Shown one piece after another: positions 7,482 through 15,301 of a DNA stretch of 26,624 nt (position 1 is its first letter; each line of letters opens with the position of its first letter). The notes under the pieces are model-generated. The model did no database searches. It saw nothing but the letters and a program-made list of their open reading frames with translations, and was not told where the DNA came from. Made by a program: the position numbers and the translations under genes. This DNA is from an uncultured Prevotella sp. Its GTDB lineage: Bacteria > Bacteroidota > Bacteroidia > Bacteroidales > Bacteroidaceae. The stretch covers positions 1 through 26,624 of the forward strand of contig CALCHM010000111.1 of NCBI GenBank assembly GCA_937901345.1. The letters run 5' to 3'.

Positions 7482-7754
7482 GTGGTAACAAAAGAAAGCA
7501 TTCAAGAACTTATTGATAGTGGAATGTTGAAAGAAGCTTTAGCATTTGCGGAAGATGCGCTTAAAGAAGTTCCTACCGACGATACATTTCATTATCTTAA
7601 GGGCAAAATCCTAATGAGAATGGGAGATTGGAAAGGAGCAACGGATGCTTATTTGCAAGCGGATGCGTTAAATCCTGAAGGACCAGCTCGCGAGCAATTG
7701 GTTATGATCAAGGATATCATGGACTTCTATAATAAAGATATGTATAATCATTGA
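7482..7754 (+). CDS. small tetratricopeptide-repeat protein
   Basis: 90 residues containing about two TPR units (about 5-38 and 39-72), with the typical pattern of small and aromatic residues (LKEALAFAEDALKEVPTDD; YLKGKILMRMGDWKGATDAYLQADALNP). It has no signal peptide or membrane segment, so it is a cytoplasmic protein-protein interaction module. The start is GTG; the next in-frame ATG (7524) would cut the first helix, so GTG is preferred. It lies 240 bp upstream of the 2-oxoacid:ferredoxin oxidoreductase genes on the same strand but has its own -7 box, and the ferredoxin gene has another, so it is probably a separate transcript. Its partner is unknown. Confidence 0.8.
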   Translation: MVTKESIQELIDSGMLKEALAFAEDALKEVPTDDTFHYLKGKILMRMGDWKGATDAYLQADALNPEGPAREQLVMIKDIMDFYNKDMYNH

Positions 7755-7851
7755 TATAACTGATGTTGTGTAACTTCATGCTGGTAATTACGGGTGTATC
7801 CTCCTCTTTCAATTGAATCGTACAAGAGGTATGTGTGATCATGCAAGATTT

Positions 7852-7872
7852 AGATGATTTTATTTATCATCT
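7852..7872 (+). terminator. weak hairpin, possible terminator after the TPR gene
   Basis: AGATGAT and ATCATCT form a 7-bp stem with a 7-nt T-rich loop, about 100 nt past the TPR stop. Only TT follows, so termination is doubtful. Confidence 0.3.
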
Positions 7873-7961
7873 TTGTGCTGAAACCATGCATCTATTTGTC
7901 GTTTCCCTATTCTAAAGTTTAAACTTGATTTTCCGATAACTAAATTAGAGTATAAATAGTG

Positions 7962-7969
7962 TATCTTTG
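7962..7969 (+). promoter_or_regulatory. -7 box of the oxidoreductase operon
   Basis: TATCTTTG followed by C is a full TAnnTTTG match, 25 nt before the ferredoxin ATG. No TTTG is present at the usual -33 spacing, which may mean the promoter is weak or activator-dependent. Confidence 0.6.
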
Positions 7970-7994
7970 CGTACACATTATTAAATGAACCATT

Positions 7995-8228
7995 ATGGCA
8001 AAAATTGTAGGAGCCGTGGTGATTAACACCGAGCGATGCAAAGGATGTAATCTATGCGTTGTGGCTTGTCCCAAGAAATGTTTGTCGCTGAGCGGCAAGG
8101 AAGTAAATCATAAGGGTTATGCATTTTGTGTAGATGTGCAACCCGAAGAGTGTATTGGATGTAGTTCGTGCGCAATCGTTTGCCCCGATGCCTGCATCAC
8201 AGTTTATAAAACAAAGATTGACGCATAA
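7995..8228 (+). CDS. 2x[4Fe-4S] ferredoxin-like delta subunit of 2-oxoacid:ferredoxin oxidoreductase
   Basis: 77 residues with two classical cluster motifs, C15-x2-C18-x2-C21-x3-C25P and C53-x2-C56-x2-C59-x3-C63P. This is a bacterial-type 8Fe ferredoxin. Its place as first gene, 5 bp before the alpha-subunit gene, identifies it as the delta (KorD/VorD-like) electron-transfer subunit that passes electrons from the thiamine-diphosphate enzyme to soluble ferredoxin. It is cytoplasmic. The ATG is preceded by a TAnnTTTG -7 box, so it opens the operon. Confidence 0.9.
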   Translation: MAKIVGAVVINTERCKGCNLCVVACPKKCLSLSGKEVNHKGYAFCVDVQPEECIGCSSCAIVCPDACITVYKTKIDA

Positions 8229-8233
8229 AAGTT

Positions 8234-9331
8234 ATGAAGCAAGATAAGGAAGTCCTTTTAATGAAAGGAAATGAGGCAATCGCACATGCTGCAATTCGTT
8301 GTGGATGTGATGGATATTTTGGTTATCCTATTACGCCTCAGTCAGAGATTTTGGAAACATTGGCAGCTGAAAAACCTTGGGAAACTACTGGTATGGTAGT
8401 GCTTCAAGCAGAAAGTGAAGTTGCATCTATCTATATGATTTATGGTGGTGGCGCTTCAGGTAAGCGAGTAATGACTTCTTCATCTAGTCCTGGTGTTGCG
8501 CTTATGCAAGAAGGTATCACTTACATGGCCGGTGCTGAAGTTCCTGGTGTAATTGTTAATGTGCAGCGTGGTGGTCCTGGTTTGGGTACCATTCAACCCT
8601 CTCAAGGTGATTACAATCAAGCAACTCGCGGTGGAGGTAATGGTGACTACAACGTAATCGTTTTGGCTCCCTGCTCAGTTCAGGAAATGGCAGACTTTGT
8701 TGATGTCGCATTCGACTTGGCCTTTAAGTATCGCACTCCTGTGATGATTCTTTCTGATGGTATTATTGGTCAGATGATGGAAAAGGTAGTCTTGCCTCCC
8801 TTTAAACCCCGTCGTACGGAAGAAGAAATTAAGGCAACTTGTCCTTGGGCTACCACAGGTAAGGGTAAGCGCGAAAAACACAATATTATTACGTCTGTAG
8901 AACTTCAGTCAGAAGTGATGGAGAAGAATAATCTCCGTCTTCAGGCAAAGTATGCTGAGATTAAGGCAAACGAAGTACGTTACGAAGTGAGTGGTCTTGA
9001 AGATGCTGACTATATGATTGTCGCTTTCGGTTCTGCCGCTCGTATTTCTCAGAAAGCAGTAGAATTGGCTGCAGAAAGAGGTATTAAGGTGGGAGTATTC
9101 CGTCCCATTACGCTTTGGCCCTTCCCAGAAAAGGAAATTCGTGAATGTGCTAAGAATTTGAAAGGCGTGTTGACTATGGAAATCAATGCTGGTCAGATGG
9201 TTCATGATGTACGCTTGGCTGTTGGCGAACGTATTCCTGTTGAACATTTTGGACGCCTCGGAGGTATAGTTCCCGATCCCGAAGAAGTAGTTGAAGCACT
9301 CGTATCGCTTACGAAAAAGGCAAATGGCTAA
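8234..9331 (+). CDS. vorB: 2-oxoacid:ferredoxin oxidoreductase alpha subunit (VorB-like)
   Basis: 365 residues. It begins with a pyrimidine-binding thiamine-diphosphate domain (KGNEAIAHAAIRCGCDGYFGYPITPQ, about 11-36; QAESEVASIYMIYGGGASG near 57-75; SSSPGVALMQEG). The C-terminal transketolase-like domain (about 255-360) contains IKVGVFRPITLWPFPEKEI and GRLGGIVPDPEEV. This is the alpha subunit of the four-subunit enzymes that oxidatively decarboxylate 2-oxoacids to acyl-CoA with ferredoxin as acceptor. Close relatives in Bacteroidales are usually named VorB (3-methyl-2-oxobutanoate dehydrogenase), but 2-oxoglutarate is an equally possible substrate and sequence alone does not decide. The next gene overlaps its stop by 8 bp. 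Confidence 0.9.
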   Translation: MKQDKEVLLMKGNEAIAHAAIRCGCDGYFGYPITPQSEILETLAAEKPWETTGMVVLQAESEVASIYMIYGGGASGKRVMTSSSSPGVALMQEGITYMAGAEVPGVIVNVQRGGPGLGTIQPSQGDYNQATRGGGNGDYNVIVLAPCSVQEMADFVDVAFDLAFKYRTPVMILSDGIIGQMMEKVVLPPFKPRRTEEEIKATCPWATTGKGKREKHNIITSVELQSEVMEKNNLRLQAKYAEIKANEVRYEVSGLEDADYMIVAFGSAARISQKAVELAAERGIKVGVFRPITLWPFPEKEIRECAKNLKGVLTMEINAGQMVHDVRLAVGERIPVEHFGRLGGIVPDPEEVVEALVSLTKKANG

Positions 9332-9596
9332 TAATCTCAATCAACATCATTCCATGTTTGAACGATTCAGTCATTCCGAACAAGATGAACGTCAACGCAT
9401 GAAAGAGCGTAAGATGTTGTTGCTTCGGAATATTCTAAACGCAGTATTCATGTTACTTGCGGTAGTTACAATGATTGGTGTTTGGGCGTTTCCCGAATAT
9501 ACCAATCAGTGGTACATAATAGGTCTTGTAGCCGTGTGTATCAAAATCGTAGAAGTGATGTTTAGAATGCCAGGAATGAAAAAATCTAAGAAATAA
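9324..9596 (+). CDS. small two-helix membrane protein inside the oxidoreductase operon
   Basis: 90 residues. A charged, histidine- and arginine-rich cytoplasmic-looking N-terminus (about 1-31) precedes two hydrophobic helices (about 33-56 and 62-80) and a basic KKSKK tail. No known catalytic motif is seen. The start ATG at 9324 overlaps the end of the alpha-subunit gene; a longer frame from 9291 would overlap it more and adds nothing conserved. The beta-subunit gene begins 7 bp after its stop. Being locked between the alpha and beta genes implies translational coupling and a role with the enzyme, such as a membrane anchor or assembly factor; that role is an inference and no family name is recognised. 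Confidence 0.75.
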   Translation: MANNLNQHHSMFERFSHSEQDERQRMKERKMLLLRNILNAVFMLLAVVTMIGVWAFPEYTNQWYIIGLVAVCIKIVEVMFRMPGMKKSKK

Positions 9597-9603
9597 GAAA
9601 TAT

Positions 9604-10365
9604 ATGCGTAAAGAAGATATTATCAAGCCTGAAAATTTGGTGTATGAAAAACCCAAATTGATGAACGACACGGACATGCACTACTGTCCTGGATGTTCAC
9701 ACGGCGTTGTACATAAACTCATTGCTGAAGTAATTCAGGAAATGGGATTGGAAGAAGAAGCAATTGGTGTATGCCCTGTAGGTTGCTCTGTGTTTGCCTA
9801 CAGATACCTAGACATTGACTGGCAAGAAGCAGCTCACGGTCGTGCTCCTGCGTTGGCAACTGCAATTAAGCGTTTGTGGCCTAATAAGTTGGTGTTCTCT
9901 TATCAGGGAGATGGTGACATCGGTTGTATTGGTACGGGCGAAGCGATTCATGCGTTGAACCGTGGTGAGAACATAGCTATGATTTTTATCAACAATGCTA
10001 TCTATGGTATGACTGGTGGACAAATGGCGCCTACAACGTTGATTGGTCAGAAAACAGTGACTTGTCCTTATGGTCGTGATCCGCAGTTGCACGGATATCC
10101 CTTGAAGATTTCAGAAATGGCTGCACTCTTAGAGGGTACTTGCTTCGTGTCGCGCAATAGTGTACAAAACGTTGCGGCTATTCGCAAAACGAAGAAAGCC
10201 ATTCGTAAGGCATTTGAAAATTCATTAGCAGGCAAGGGTTCAAGTCTTGTAGAAATTGTTTCTACTTGTTCTTCAGGTTGGAAACTCACACCCGTCAAGG
10301 CGAATGAATGGATGGAGGAAAACATGTTTAAGTATTATCAATTGGGTGACCTTAAGGATAAGTAA
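9604..10365 (+). CDS. 2-oxoacid:ferredoxin oxidoreductase beta subunit (thiamine-diphosphate binding)
   Basis: 253 residues. It carries the beta-subunit hallmark HYCPGCSHG (26-34) and the thiamine-diphosphate/Mg motif GDGD...NN (GDGDIGCIGTGEAIHALNRG from 102; FINNAIYGMTGGQMAPTT from 128). It holds the cofactor diphosphate and the substrate together with the alpha subunit. The length is normal for short KorB/VorA-type subunits that lack their own ferredoxin domain. It follows the small membrane protein by 7 bp and precedes the gamma subunit by 28 bp. Confidence 0.93.
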   Translation: MRKEDIIKPENLVYEKPKLMNDTDMHYCPGCSHGVVHKLIAEVIQEMGLEEEAIGVCPVGCSVFAYRYLDIDWQEAAHGRAPALATAIKRLWPNKLVFSYQGDGDIGCIGTGEAIHALNRGENIAMIFINNAIYGMTGGQMAPTTLIGQKTVTCPYGRDPQLHGYPLKISEMAALLEGTCFVSRNSVQNVAAIRKTKKAIRKAFENSLAGKGSSLVEIVSTCSSGWKLTPVKANEWMEENMFKYYQLGDLKDK

Positions 10366-10393
10366 TAAGGGACTCCGAAGAATTCCGATATAT

Positions 10394-10930
10394 ATGAAAC
10401 AAGAAATTATTATTTCCGGTTTTGGTGGTCAGGGTGTTCTCTCTATGGGGAAGATTTTGGCGTATGCCGGATTGATGGAAGATAAAGAAGTGACTTGGAT
10501 GCCTGCCTACGGTCCTGAACAACGTGGTGGTACGGCAAACGTAACCGTGATTGTGAGTGACGAACCTATTTCTTCGCCTATCCTTTCACAATACGACACA
10601 GCCATCCTTTTGAATCAACCTTCTGTTGATAAGTTTGAGGCAAAGGTAAAACCTGGTGGCACCTTGATTTACGATAGTTTTGGTATTCTCAATCCTCCTA
10701 CACGTACTGATATCAACGTGTATAGCATCAGTGCGATGGAAACAGCTGCTGAAATGAAAATCATGAAGTGTTTCAACATGATGATTTTAGGTGGTTATTT
10801 GAAGAAACATCCCATCGTAAACTTGGAGAGTGTCATGAAGGCACTTGCTAAGACACTTCCCGAACGTCACCACGGACTTTTGCCCGTAAATGAGCAAGCC
10901 ATCCTTAAGGGCATGGAAATTATCAAGTAA
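10394..10930 (+). CDS. 2-oxoacid:ferredoxin oxidoreductase gamma subunit
   Basis: 178 residues. The N-terminus IIISGFGGQGVLSMGKIL (5-22) is the glycine-rich signature of the pyruvate/ketoisovalerate oxidoreductase gamma domain, followed by MPAYGPEQRGGTANVTVIVSD, which contacts CoA in the family. The frame is open further upstream (from 10256), but that part overlaps the beta gene and lacks conservation; the ATG at 10394 gives the standard start. It completes the delta-alpha-(membrane protein)-beta-gamma set and is followed by a strong hairpin at 10955-11007. Confidence 0.93.
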   Translation: MKQEIIISGFGGQGVLSMGKILAYAGLMEDKEVTWMPAYGPEQRGGTANVTVIVSDEPISSPILSQYDTAILLNQPSVDKFEAKVKPGGTLIYDSFGILNPPTRTDINVYSISAMETAAEMKIMKCFNMMILGGYLKKHPIVNLESVMKALAKTLPERHHGLLPVNEQAILKGMEIIK

Positions 10931-10954
10931 AGTCCTGCTTTTTCATGAATGAAG

Positions 10955-11007
10955 AACAATAGAAAAAGTGAGGATAGGTATTACTATACTCCACTTCTTC
11001 TATTGTT
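10955..11007 (+). terminator. long hairpin ending the oxidoreductase operon
   Basis: AACAATAGAA (10955-10964) pairs perfectly with TTCTATTGTT (10998-11007); inside, AAGTG(A)G pairs with CTCCACTT with one bulge. Only a short AT-rich tail follows, so it may act as a terminator or as an mRNA-stabilising hairpin. Confidence 0.7.
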
Positions 11008-11079
11008 ATTAATAATTATCCAAAAACATCTAACGTTTCGGTTATGGTAACGTAACTAGAAACAAAAAAACTAAAAGTT

Positions 11080-11343
11080 ATGGCAAGTCGTAAGGTTCTT
11101 AAGAAAGCAATCAAGGGCGCTTGTGGCGAACTCTTTGCAGATTGTGTTGCGCTCAGTATGTGTAAGGATGCGAATAAGGAAGTATTGTTCGCTCTTGAAG
11201 GAAAGTTGGTTGATTTGTGCCAAGACTTCGTGTCACGTCTTTCACACACAGAAAAAGGCAACGAAAGGATGTTCTATAAAAAGTTGGTAGCAGAGTTTAC
11301 AGATTCAATCAACGCTATAGCTGAAGATATTATTAAGGCATAG
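11080..11343 (+). CDS. conserved-looking 87-aa helical protein, function unknown
   Basis: 87 residues, with no signal peptide or membrane segment. It is predicted mostly alpha-helical, with charged and hydrophobic residues alternating in helical spacing and four cysteines (about 15, 22, 28 and 52) that are not arranged as a metal motif. I do not recognise the family. The ATG start follows an A-rich leader, good coding signal runs through the whole frame, and the next gene (acyltransferase) begins 7 bp after its stop, so it is probably real and co-transcribed with the acyltransferase and amidase genes. Confidence 0.7.
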   Translation: MASRKVLKKAIKGACGELFADCVALSMCKDANKEVLFALEGKLVDLCQDFVSRLSHTEKGNERMFYKKLVAEFTDSINAIAEDIIKA

Positions 11344-11350
11344 TTTGATT

Positions 11351-11902
11351 ATGGCAAACTTTTACCATCGCCTGTTATTTAACCGCCTTGGATGGCATGA
11401 AGAGGTGACAGTACCTCATCGTGACAAGTGCATTATTTGTGTTGCACCCCACACCAGTAATTGGGACTTTATTTATGGTCAACTCTATTATCGTTCCATA
11501 GGGCGCACTGCCAATTTCTTAATGAAAAAGGAATGGTTCTTTTGGCCTTTAGGATTGCTTTTTCGCAAATTAGGAGGAATTCCTGTTTATCGTTCCAAAA
11601 AGAGCAGTCTTACTGATGTGTTAGCGGAAAGAATAAAAGGCATGACTCATTTCGAATTAGCCATTACGCCAGAGGGTACTCGCTCAAGAGTAGACAAATG
11701 GAAACGTGGTTTCTATTTTATCGCTCAAAAGGCAAACATCCCCATACAACTCTATGATTTAGACTATAAGAACAAAGTCATCAGATGTACTAAGGAAATT
11801 TATCCTTCGGGAGATGTAGAGGCTGATATGCGTGAAATAATGGATTACTATAAGCATTCAAATGCAAAGTATCCACACAAATTTGCTATTGAAGAACTTT
11901 AA
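11351..11902 (+). CDS. PlsC-like 1-acylglycerol-3-phosphate acyltransferase family protein
   Basis: 183 residues. It has the acyltransferase motif I, HTSNWD (H34-x4-D39), and motif III, PEGTR (107-111), in the expected order and spacing, with FFWPLG...LGGIPVYR between them (motif II region). These catalyse acyl transfer from acyl-ACP/CoA to a glycerophosphate or related lipid at the inner membrane. It is shorter than classic PlsC (about 240) and lacks a clear N-terminal membrane helix, so the acceptor may be a different lipid. The frame opens at TTG 11345; the ATG at 11351 is preferred. It lies 5 bp before the amidase gene. Confidence 0.86.
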   Translation: MANFYHRLLFNRLGWHEEVTVPHRDKCIICVAPHTSNWDFIYGQLYYRSIGRTANFLMKKEWFFWPLGLLFRKLGGIPVYRSKKSSLTDVLAERIKGMTHFELAITPEGTRSRVDKWKRGFYFIAQKANIPIQLYDLDYKNKVIRCTKEIYPSGDVEADMREIMDYYKHSNAKYPHKFAIEEL

Positions 11903-11907
11903 TAAGG

Positions 11908-14883
11908 ATGAGGTTTATAATATCCATTATTTATTTATTAAGTTTTATCGTATTAGAATCTCGTGCATCCCTTTTGTCAGAAAGAGGGATGCACGACGTT
12001 GTATCTAACAACAAAGCAAAAGCTGCTGCACTCATTAAGGTTTTAAAACCTTTTTTTGAGAAGTATGAGCGAGAGGGGTATTGTCCCATGCGCAAATATG
12101 GGATAGACTCCTTGAAGGTTGATGAAAAGAATGAAGAGGTGTTGGTGTATCCCAACGAGTCCTTTTGCTCCCAATTGATAACTGACGCTTTGTTAACGCA
12201 ACTCTACTCAGATATTGCTACACAACTTCCCGAGGAATTTTTGAATTACAACTTGCGTTTGTTGGCAAAGCGTGATACTCCTTTCGAGAATTTAATTCCT
12301 AATTATCTTCGTACAGATAGTATTGATGCACGTCGCATGTGGGGAAATATTGATGTTTCTCAAACTACGGCGTGGGTAACGTCAGTTACACAACCTTATG
12401 CCATAAGTAAGGGATTACAAAATCGCCACTTGATGGTATATCCTAGTCACGGCTATTATTACAAAAATAAAATATCAGAATGGGCATGGCAACGACCGTA
12501 CCTGTTCTGCACTACAGAAGATTTACTCACACAGTCTATCGTATATCCCTTTTTATTCCCAATGTTAGAACGTGCAGGGGCAATTGTTGTTACCGCACGT
12601 GAGAGAGACCCTCAAACCTCCATGATTGTTATTGACAACGATGGAAATGCTGCGAACGGTATCTATGTGGAACATCAAGTTGCAAAACAACAATGGGAAA
12701 CAATTGACTGTCAGAAAGGTTTTGCCTGCATTTCAGGACCTTTGCATGATGGCATCAATCCCTTCCAATCGGGAACGGCAAAACGCATTGAAACAGTAAA
12801 AGGAAAGCGCGAAGCAAGTACGGCAACATGGAAACCTTTTTTCTCGAAAAGCGGCAAATATGCGGTGTATGTGTCATACGTATCACAACCCAATAGTGTG
12901 ACAGATGCCAAGTACATCGTTTATCATGCTGGTGGCGAAACTGTATTCAGTGTGAATCAGCAGATTGGTAGTAATACATGGGTATATTTAGGCACTTTCG
13001 ATTTTCTTGCTGATTCAACCCATGTTCAAGGAGTGGTATTGTCCAATCAAAGTAATCAACAGGGGGTTGTTTCTGCCGATGCTGTACGTTTTGGAGGTGG
13101 TATGGGATTTAGTTCTCGAGAAGAACAAGTTTCGCAATTACCCGCTTTTCTGGAAGCTGCTCGTTATTACACGCAATGGGCTGGATTGCCTGAAGAATAC
13201 TATAATACGGAAGCCAGTGAGAATGATTATTTGGATGATCTGCGCTGTCGTTCTAATTTTACCAATTATCTGGCAGGTGGATCCGTATATCTGCCTACAA
13301 TGAAGGGTTTAGGGATTCCACTAGAGTTTTCTACAGCGATACATACCGATGCCGGATATCGTAAAGACAATAGTGTGTATGGAACATTGTCTATCAGTAC
13401 CAATTATCATAGTTCGACTGGCGATACATTGGCAACAGGTATCTCGCGAATGGCATCTTATGACCTGGCGCACTTGATGGTCGAGACGGTAAAAAGAGAT
13501 TTATCACATTATTTCAACGTTCCATGGACGCGAAGAGATTCTTGGGATCGGAATTATAGTGAAACTCGTTCGCCACAAATACCTTCGTTGATATTGGAAG
13601 TCTTATCGCATCAAAACTTTACCGACATGCGCTTTGCTCATGATCCGTATGTGAAGTTTCATATTGCTCGAAGTATTTATAAATCTTTGCTCCAGTACGT
13701 TAATTACCAACATGGTATTACCGATGTCGTTGTACAACCGTTGCCTGTTAAGCTCTGTGTCGCACAATTGGATTCTGAAAGCAATCAAGTGACATTGTCT
13801 TGGCAACCCACTCACGATCCGCTTGAACCAACAGCTACTCCCTCTCGTTACATTGTTTATACAAAGATTGGAAACCTTGGATTTGACAAGGGTAGGGTGG
13901 TTAGTCAAACCAATTGCACACTGCCAATCACACCCGGGGTTCAGTATAGTTTCCGAATCGCAGCACTTAACGAAGGTGGGGAGAGTTTCCCTTCTGAAGA
14001 AATGACGGTGTTTAAAGCACCGAATGAAATGGCACGCATCTTAATCGTGAATGGTTTTACGCGCTTATCAGGTCCTGCAGTTGTTCAGAATGCAGACAGT
14101 CTTGGTTTTGATATTCAAAAGAATATAGGCATCCCCTTCCATTCTACGAGTTCCATTGCTGGTCAGCAAGTATGTTTCGATCCTATGATGGCAGGTAAGG
14201 AAGGTGAAGGTGCGCTTGGGTTCTGTACGAACGAGTGGATCGGAAAAACAATTGCTGGTAATACCTTTGATTTTACCACATCGCACGGTCGTGCGCTTGC
14301 CATGAGTCAAGAATTCTCATTTGCGTCAGCTTCAGTTGGTGCTGTAGAAGAAGGAAGTATTAACCTCTCAGACTACCATGTGGTGGATTATATCCTTGGT
14401 CGTCAAACGTCATCTACAGAAAACATGCGTCCTGCCAAAACCTTTTCGCCCCAATTGCAATCAAGGTTGACGGATTATACTAATCATGGTGGTCGCCTGT
14501 TTGTTTCGGGGTCACACATTGGAAGTGATATGCAGCAACCGGAAGAACAAGATTTTATTTCACGCATCTTAGGTGTGACTTATGGGGGATACATTCCTGC
14601 AGATTCTTGTGAAACGATAGTTGGATTAAATCTTCGCTTACCCATTTATCATCAACCTTCTGCACGCCATTATGCCGTTGGACATCCCGACATATTACAA
14701 CCTGCTACAGATAAGGCATTCCCCGCTTTCGCCTACACAATGGGTTATGCTGCAGGGGTGGCGTATCAGGCAGATACACATAAGGCTATAACCATGGCTG
14801 TGCCTTTTGAATGTATCTCCGATGCGAATCTTCAAGGAATGGTGATGCGTGCCATCATCTTCTACTTGTTGGATAAAGGGTAA
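11908..14883 (+). CDS. exported N-acetylmuramoyl-L-alanine amidase-like protein with golvesin and fn3 domains
   Basis: 991 residues with an N-terminal signal (MRFIISIIYLLSFIVLESRA). An amidase_3-like zinc domain is split: part one (about 170-235) has VYPSHG (H181), TED (E204) and VVTARERD; part two (about 405-598) has STAIHTDAG (H479) and LILEVLSHQN (E564). Together they supply the His-Glu-His zinc site and the catalytic Glu. Between them (about 240-398) sits a golvesin C-terminal-like beta domain ending SADAVRFGGG. A fibronectin type III domain follows (about 610-705), then a Rossmann-like C-terminal domain (about 708-991; ILIVNGF..., GGRLFVSGSHIGSD). Such Bacteroidetes proteins are sometimes labelled xanthan lyase on the strength of the golvesin domain. 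Peptidoglycan amidase activity is inferred from the intact site. It is co-directional with the acyltransferase gene, 5 bp apart. Confidence 0.82.
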   Translation: MRFIISIIYLLSFIVLESRASLLSERGMHDVVSNNKAKAAALIKVLKPFFEKYEREGYCPMRKYGIDSLKVDEKNEEVLVYPNESFCSQLITDALLTQLYSDIATQLPEEFLNYNLRLLAKRDTPFENLIPNYLRTDSIDARRMWGNIDVSQTTAWVTSVTQPYAISKGLQNRHLMVYPSHGYYYKNKISEWAWQRPYLFCTTEDLLTQSIVYPFLFPMLERAGAIVVTARERDPQTSMIVIDNDGNAANGIYVEHQVAKQQWETIDCQKGFACISGPLHDGINPFQSGTAKRIETVKGKREASTATWKPFFSKSGKYAVYVSYVSQPNSVTDAKYIVYHAGGETVFSVNQQIGSNTWVYLGTFDFLADSTHVQGVVLSNQSNQQGVVSADAVRFGGGMGFSSREEQVSQLPAFLEAARYYTQWAGLPEEYYNTEASENDYLDDLRCRSNFTNYLAGGSVYLPTMKGLGIPLEFSTAIHTDAGYRKDNSVYGTLSISTNYHSSTGDTLATGISRMASYDLAHLMVETVKRDLSHYFNVPWTRRDSWDRNYSETRSPQIPSLILEVLSHQNFTDMRFAHDPYVKFHIARSIYKSLLQYVNYQHGITDVVVQPLPVKLCVAQLDSESNQVTLSWQPTHDPLEPTATPSRYIVYTKIGNLGFDKGRVVSQTNCTLPITPGVQYSFRIAALNEGGESFPSEEMTVFKAPNEMARILIVNGFTRLSGPAVVQNADSLGFDIQKNIGIPFHSTSSIAGQQVCFDPMMAGKEGEGALGFCTNEWIGKTIAGNTFDFTTSHGRALAMSQEFSFASASVGAVEEGSINLSDYHVVDYILGRQTSSTENMRPAKTFSPQLQSRLTDYTNHGGRLFVSGSHIGSDMQQPEEQDFISRILGVTYGGYIPADSCETIVGLNLRLPIYHQPSARHYAVGHPDILQPATDKAFPAFAYTMGYAAGVAYQADTHKAITMAVPFECISDANLQGMVMRAIIFYLLDKG

Positions 14884-14961
14884 CGAACCATTAGGTATAC
14901 AGCATCCTTTACGATGTACGCATCCTCAAATATAAATCTCTAATAATAAAACAATACCATT

Positions 14962-15252
14962 ATGAAAATACAACTTAATGAGAAAGCTACTCATTTCCTT
15001 GAGATAACAGAACAGCACCTTCAAACGCTTCAACAATACGCTTTGTTTCAAGACCTTGTTGACAGCACAGGTTATATTACAGAAGACACGATGTTGCGCT
15101 TGAAACTTCGCACACGTTCTTTGGTGCTCACAACAGTTCCTGTACCCCAAGATTTGTTGGATTTATATGCAGAAATTATTTGTCACGATAAGATGAAATC
15201 TTTTGGGTTGAAGCAACTCATGGAGGCATATGCCGAATGGACGAAGCAATAA
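14962..15252 (+). CDS. 96-aa protein of unknown function
   Basis: 96 residues, soluble and largely helical, rich in Leu, Gln and Thr, with no recognisable motif, signal peptide or membrane segment. The ATG follows an AT-rich leader typical of Bacteroidetes. It ends 49 bp before the ygiQ start on the same strand, so the two are probably co-transcribed. I do not recognise the family. Confidence 0.65.
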   Translation: MKIQLNEKATHFLEITEQHLQTLQQYALFQDLVDSTGYITEDTMLRLKLRTRSLVLTTVPVPQDLLDLYAEIICHDKMKSFGLKQLMEAYAEWTKQ

Positions 15253-15301
15253 ATACAAACACTCATTTAATTTCGTACACACACGTTTTTCCCTTTGCTC
15301 C

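Noticed and set aside
8909..9340. A 143-codon minus-strand frame
   Set aside because: It is antisense to the alpha-subunit gene, with no recognisable protein features.
10256..10393. 46-residue N-terminal extension of the gamma subunit
   Set aside because: It overlaps the beta-subunit gene in another frame, and the conserved gamma domain begins right after the ATG at 10394.
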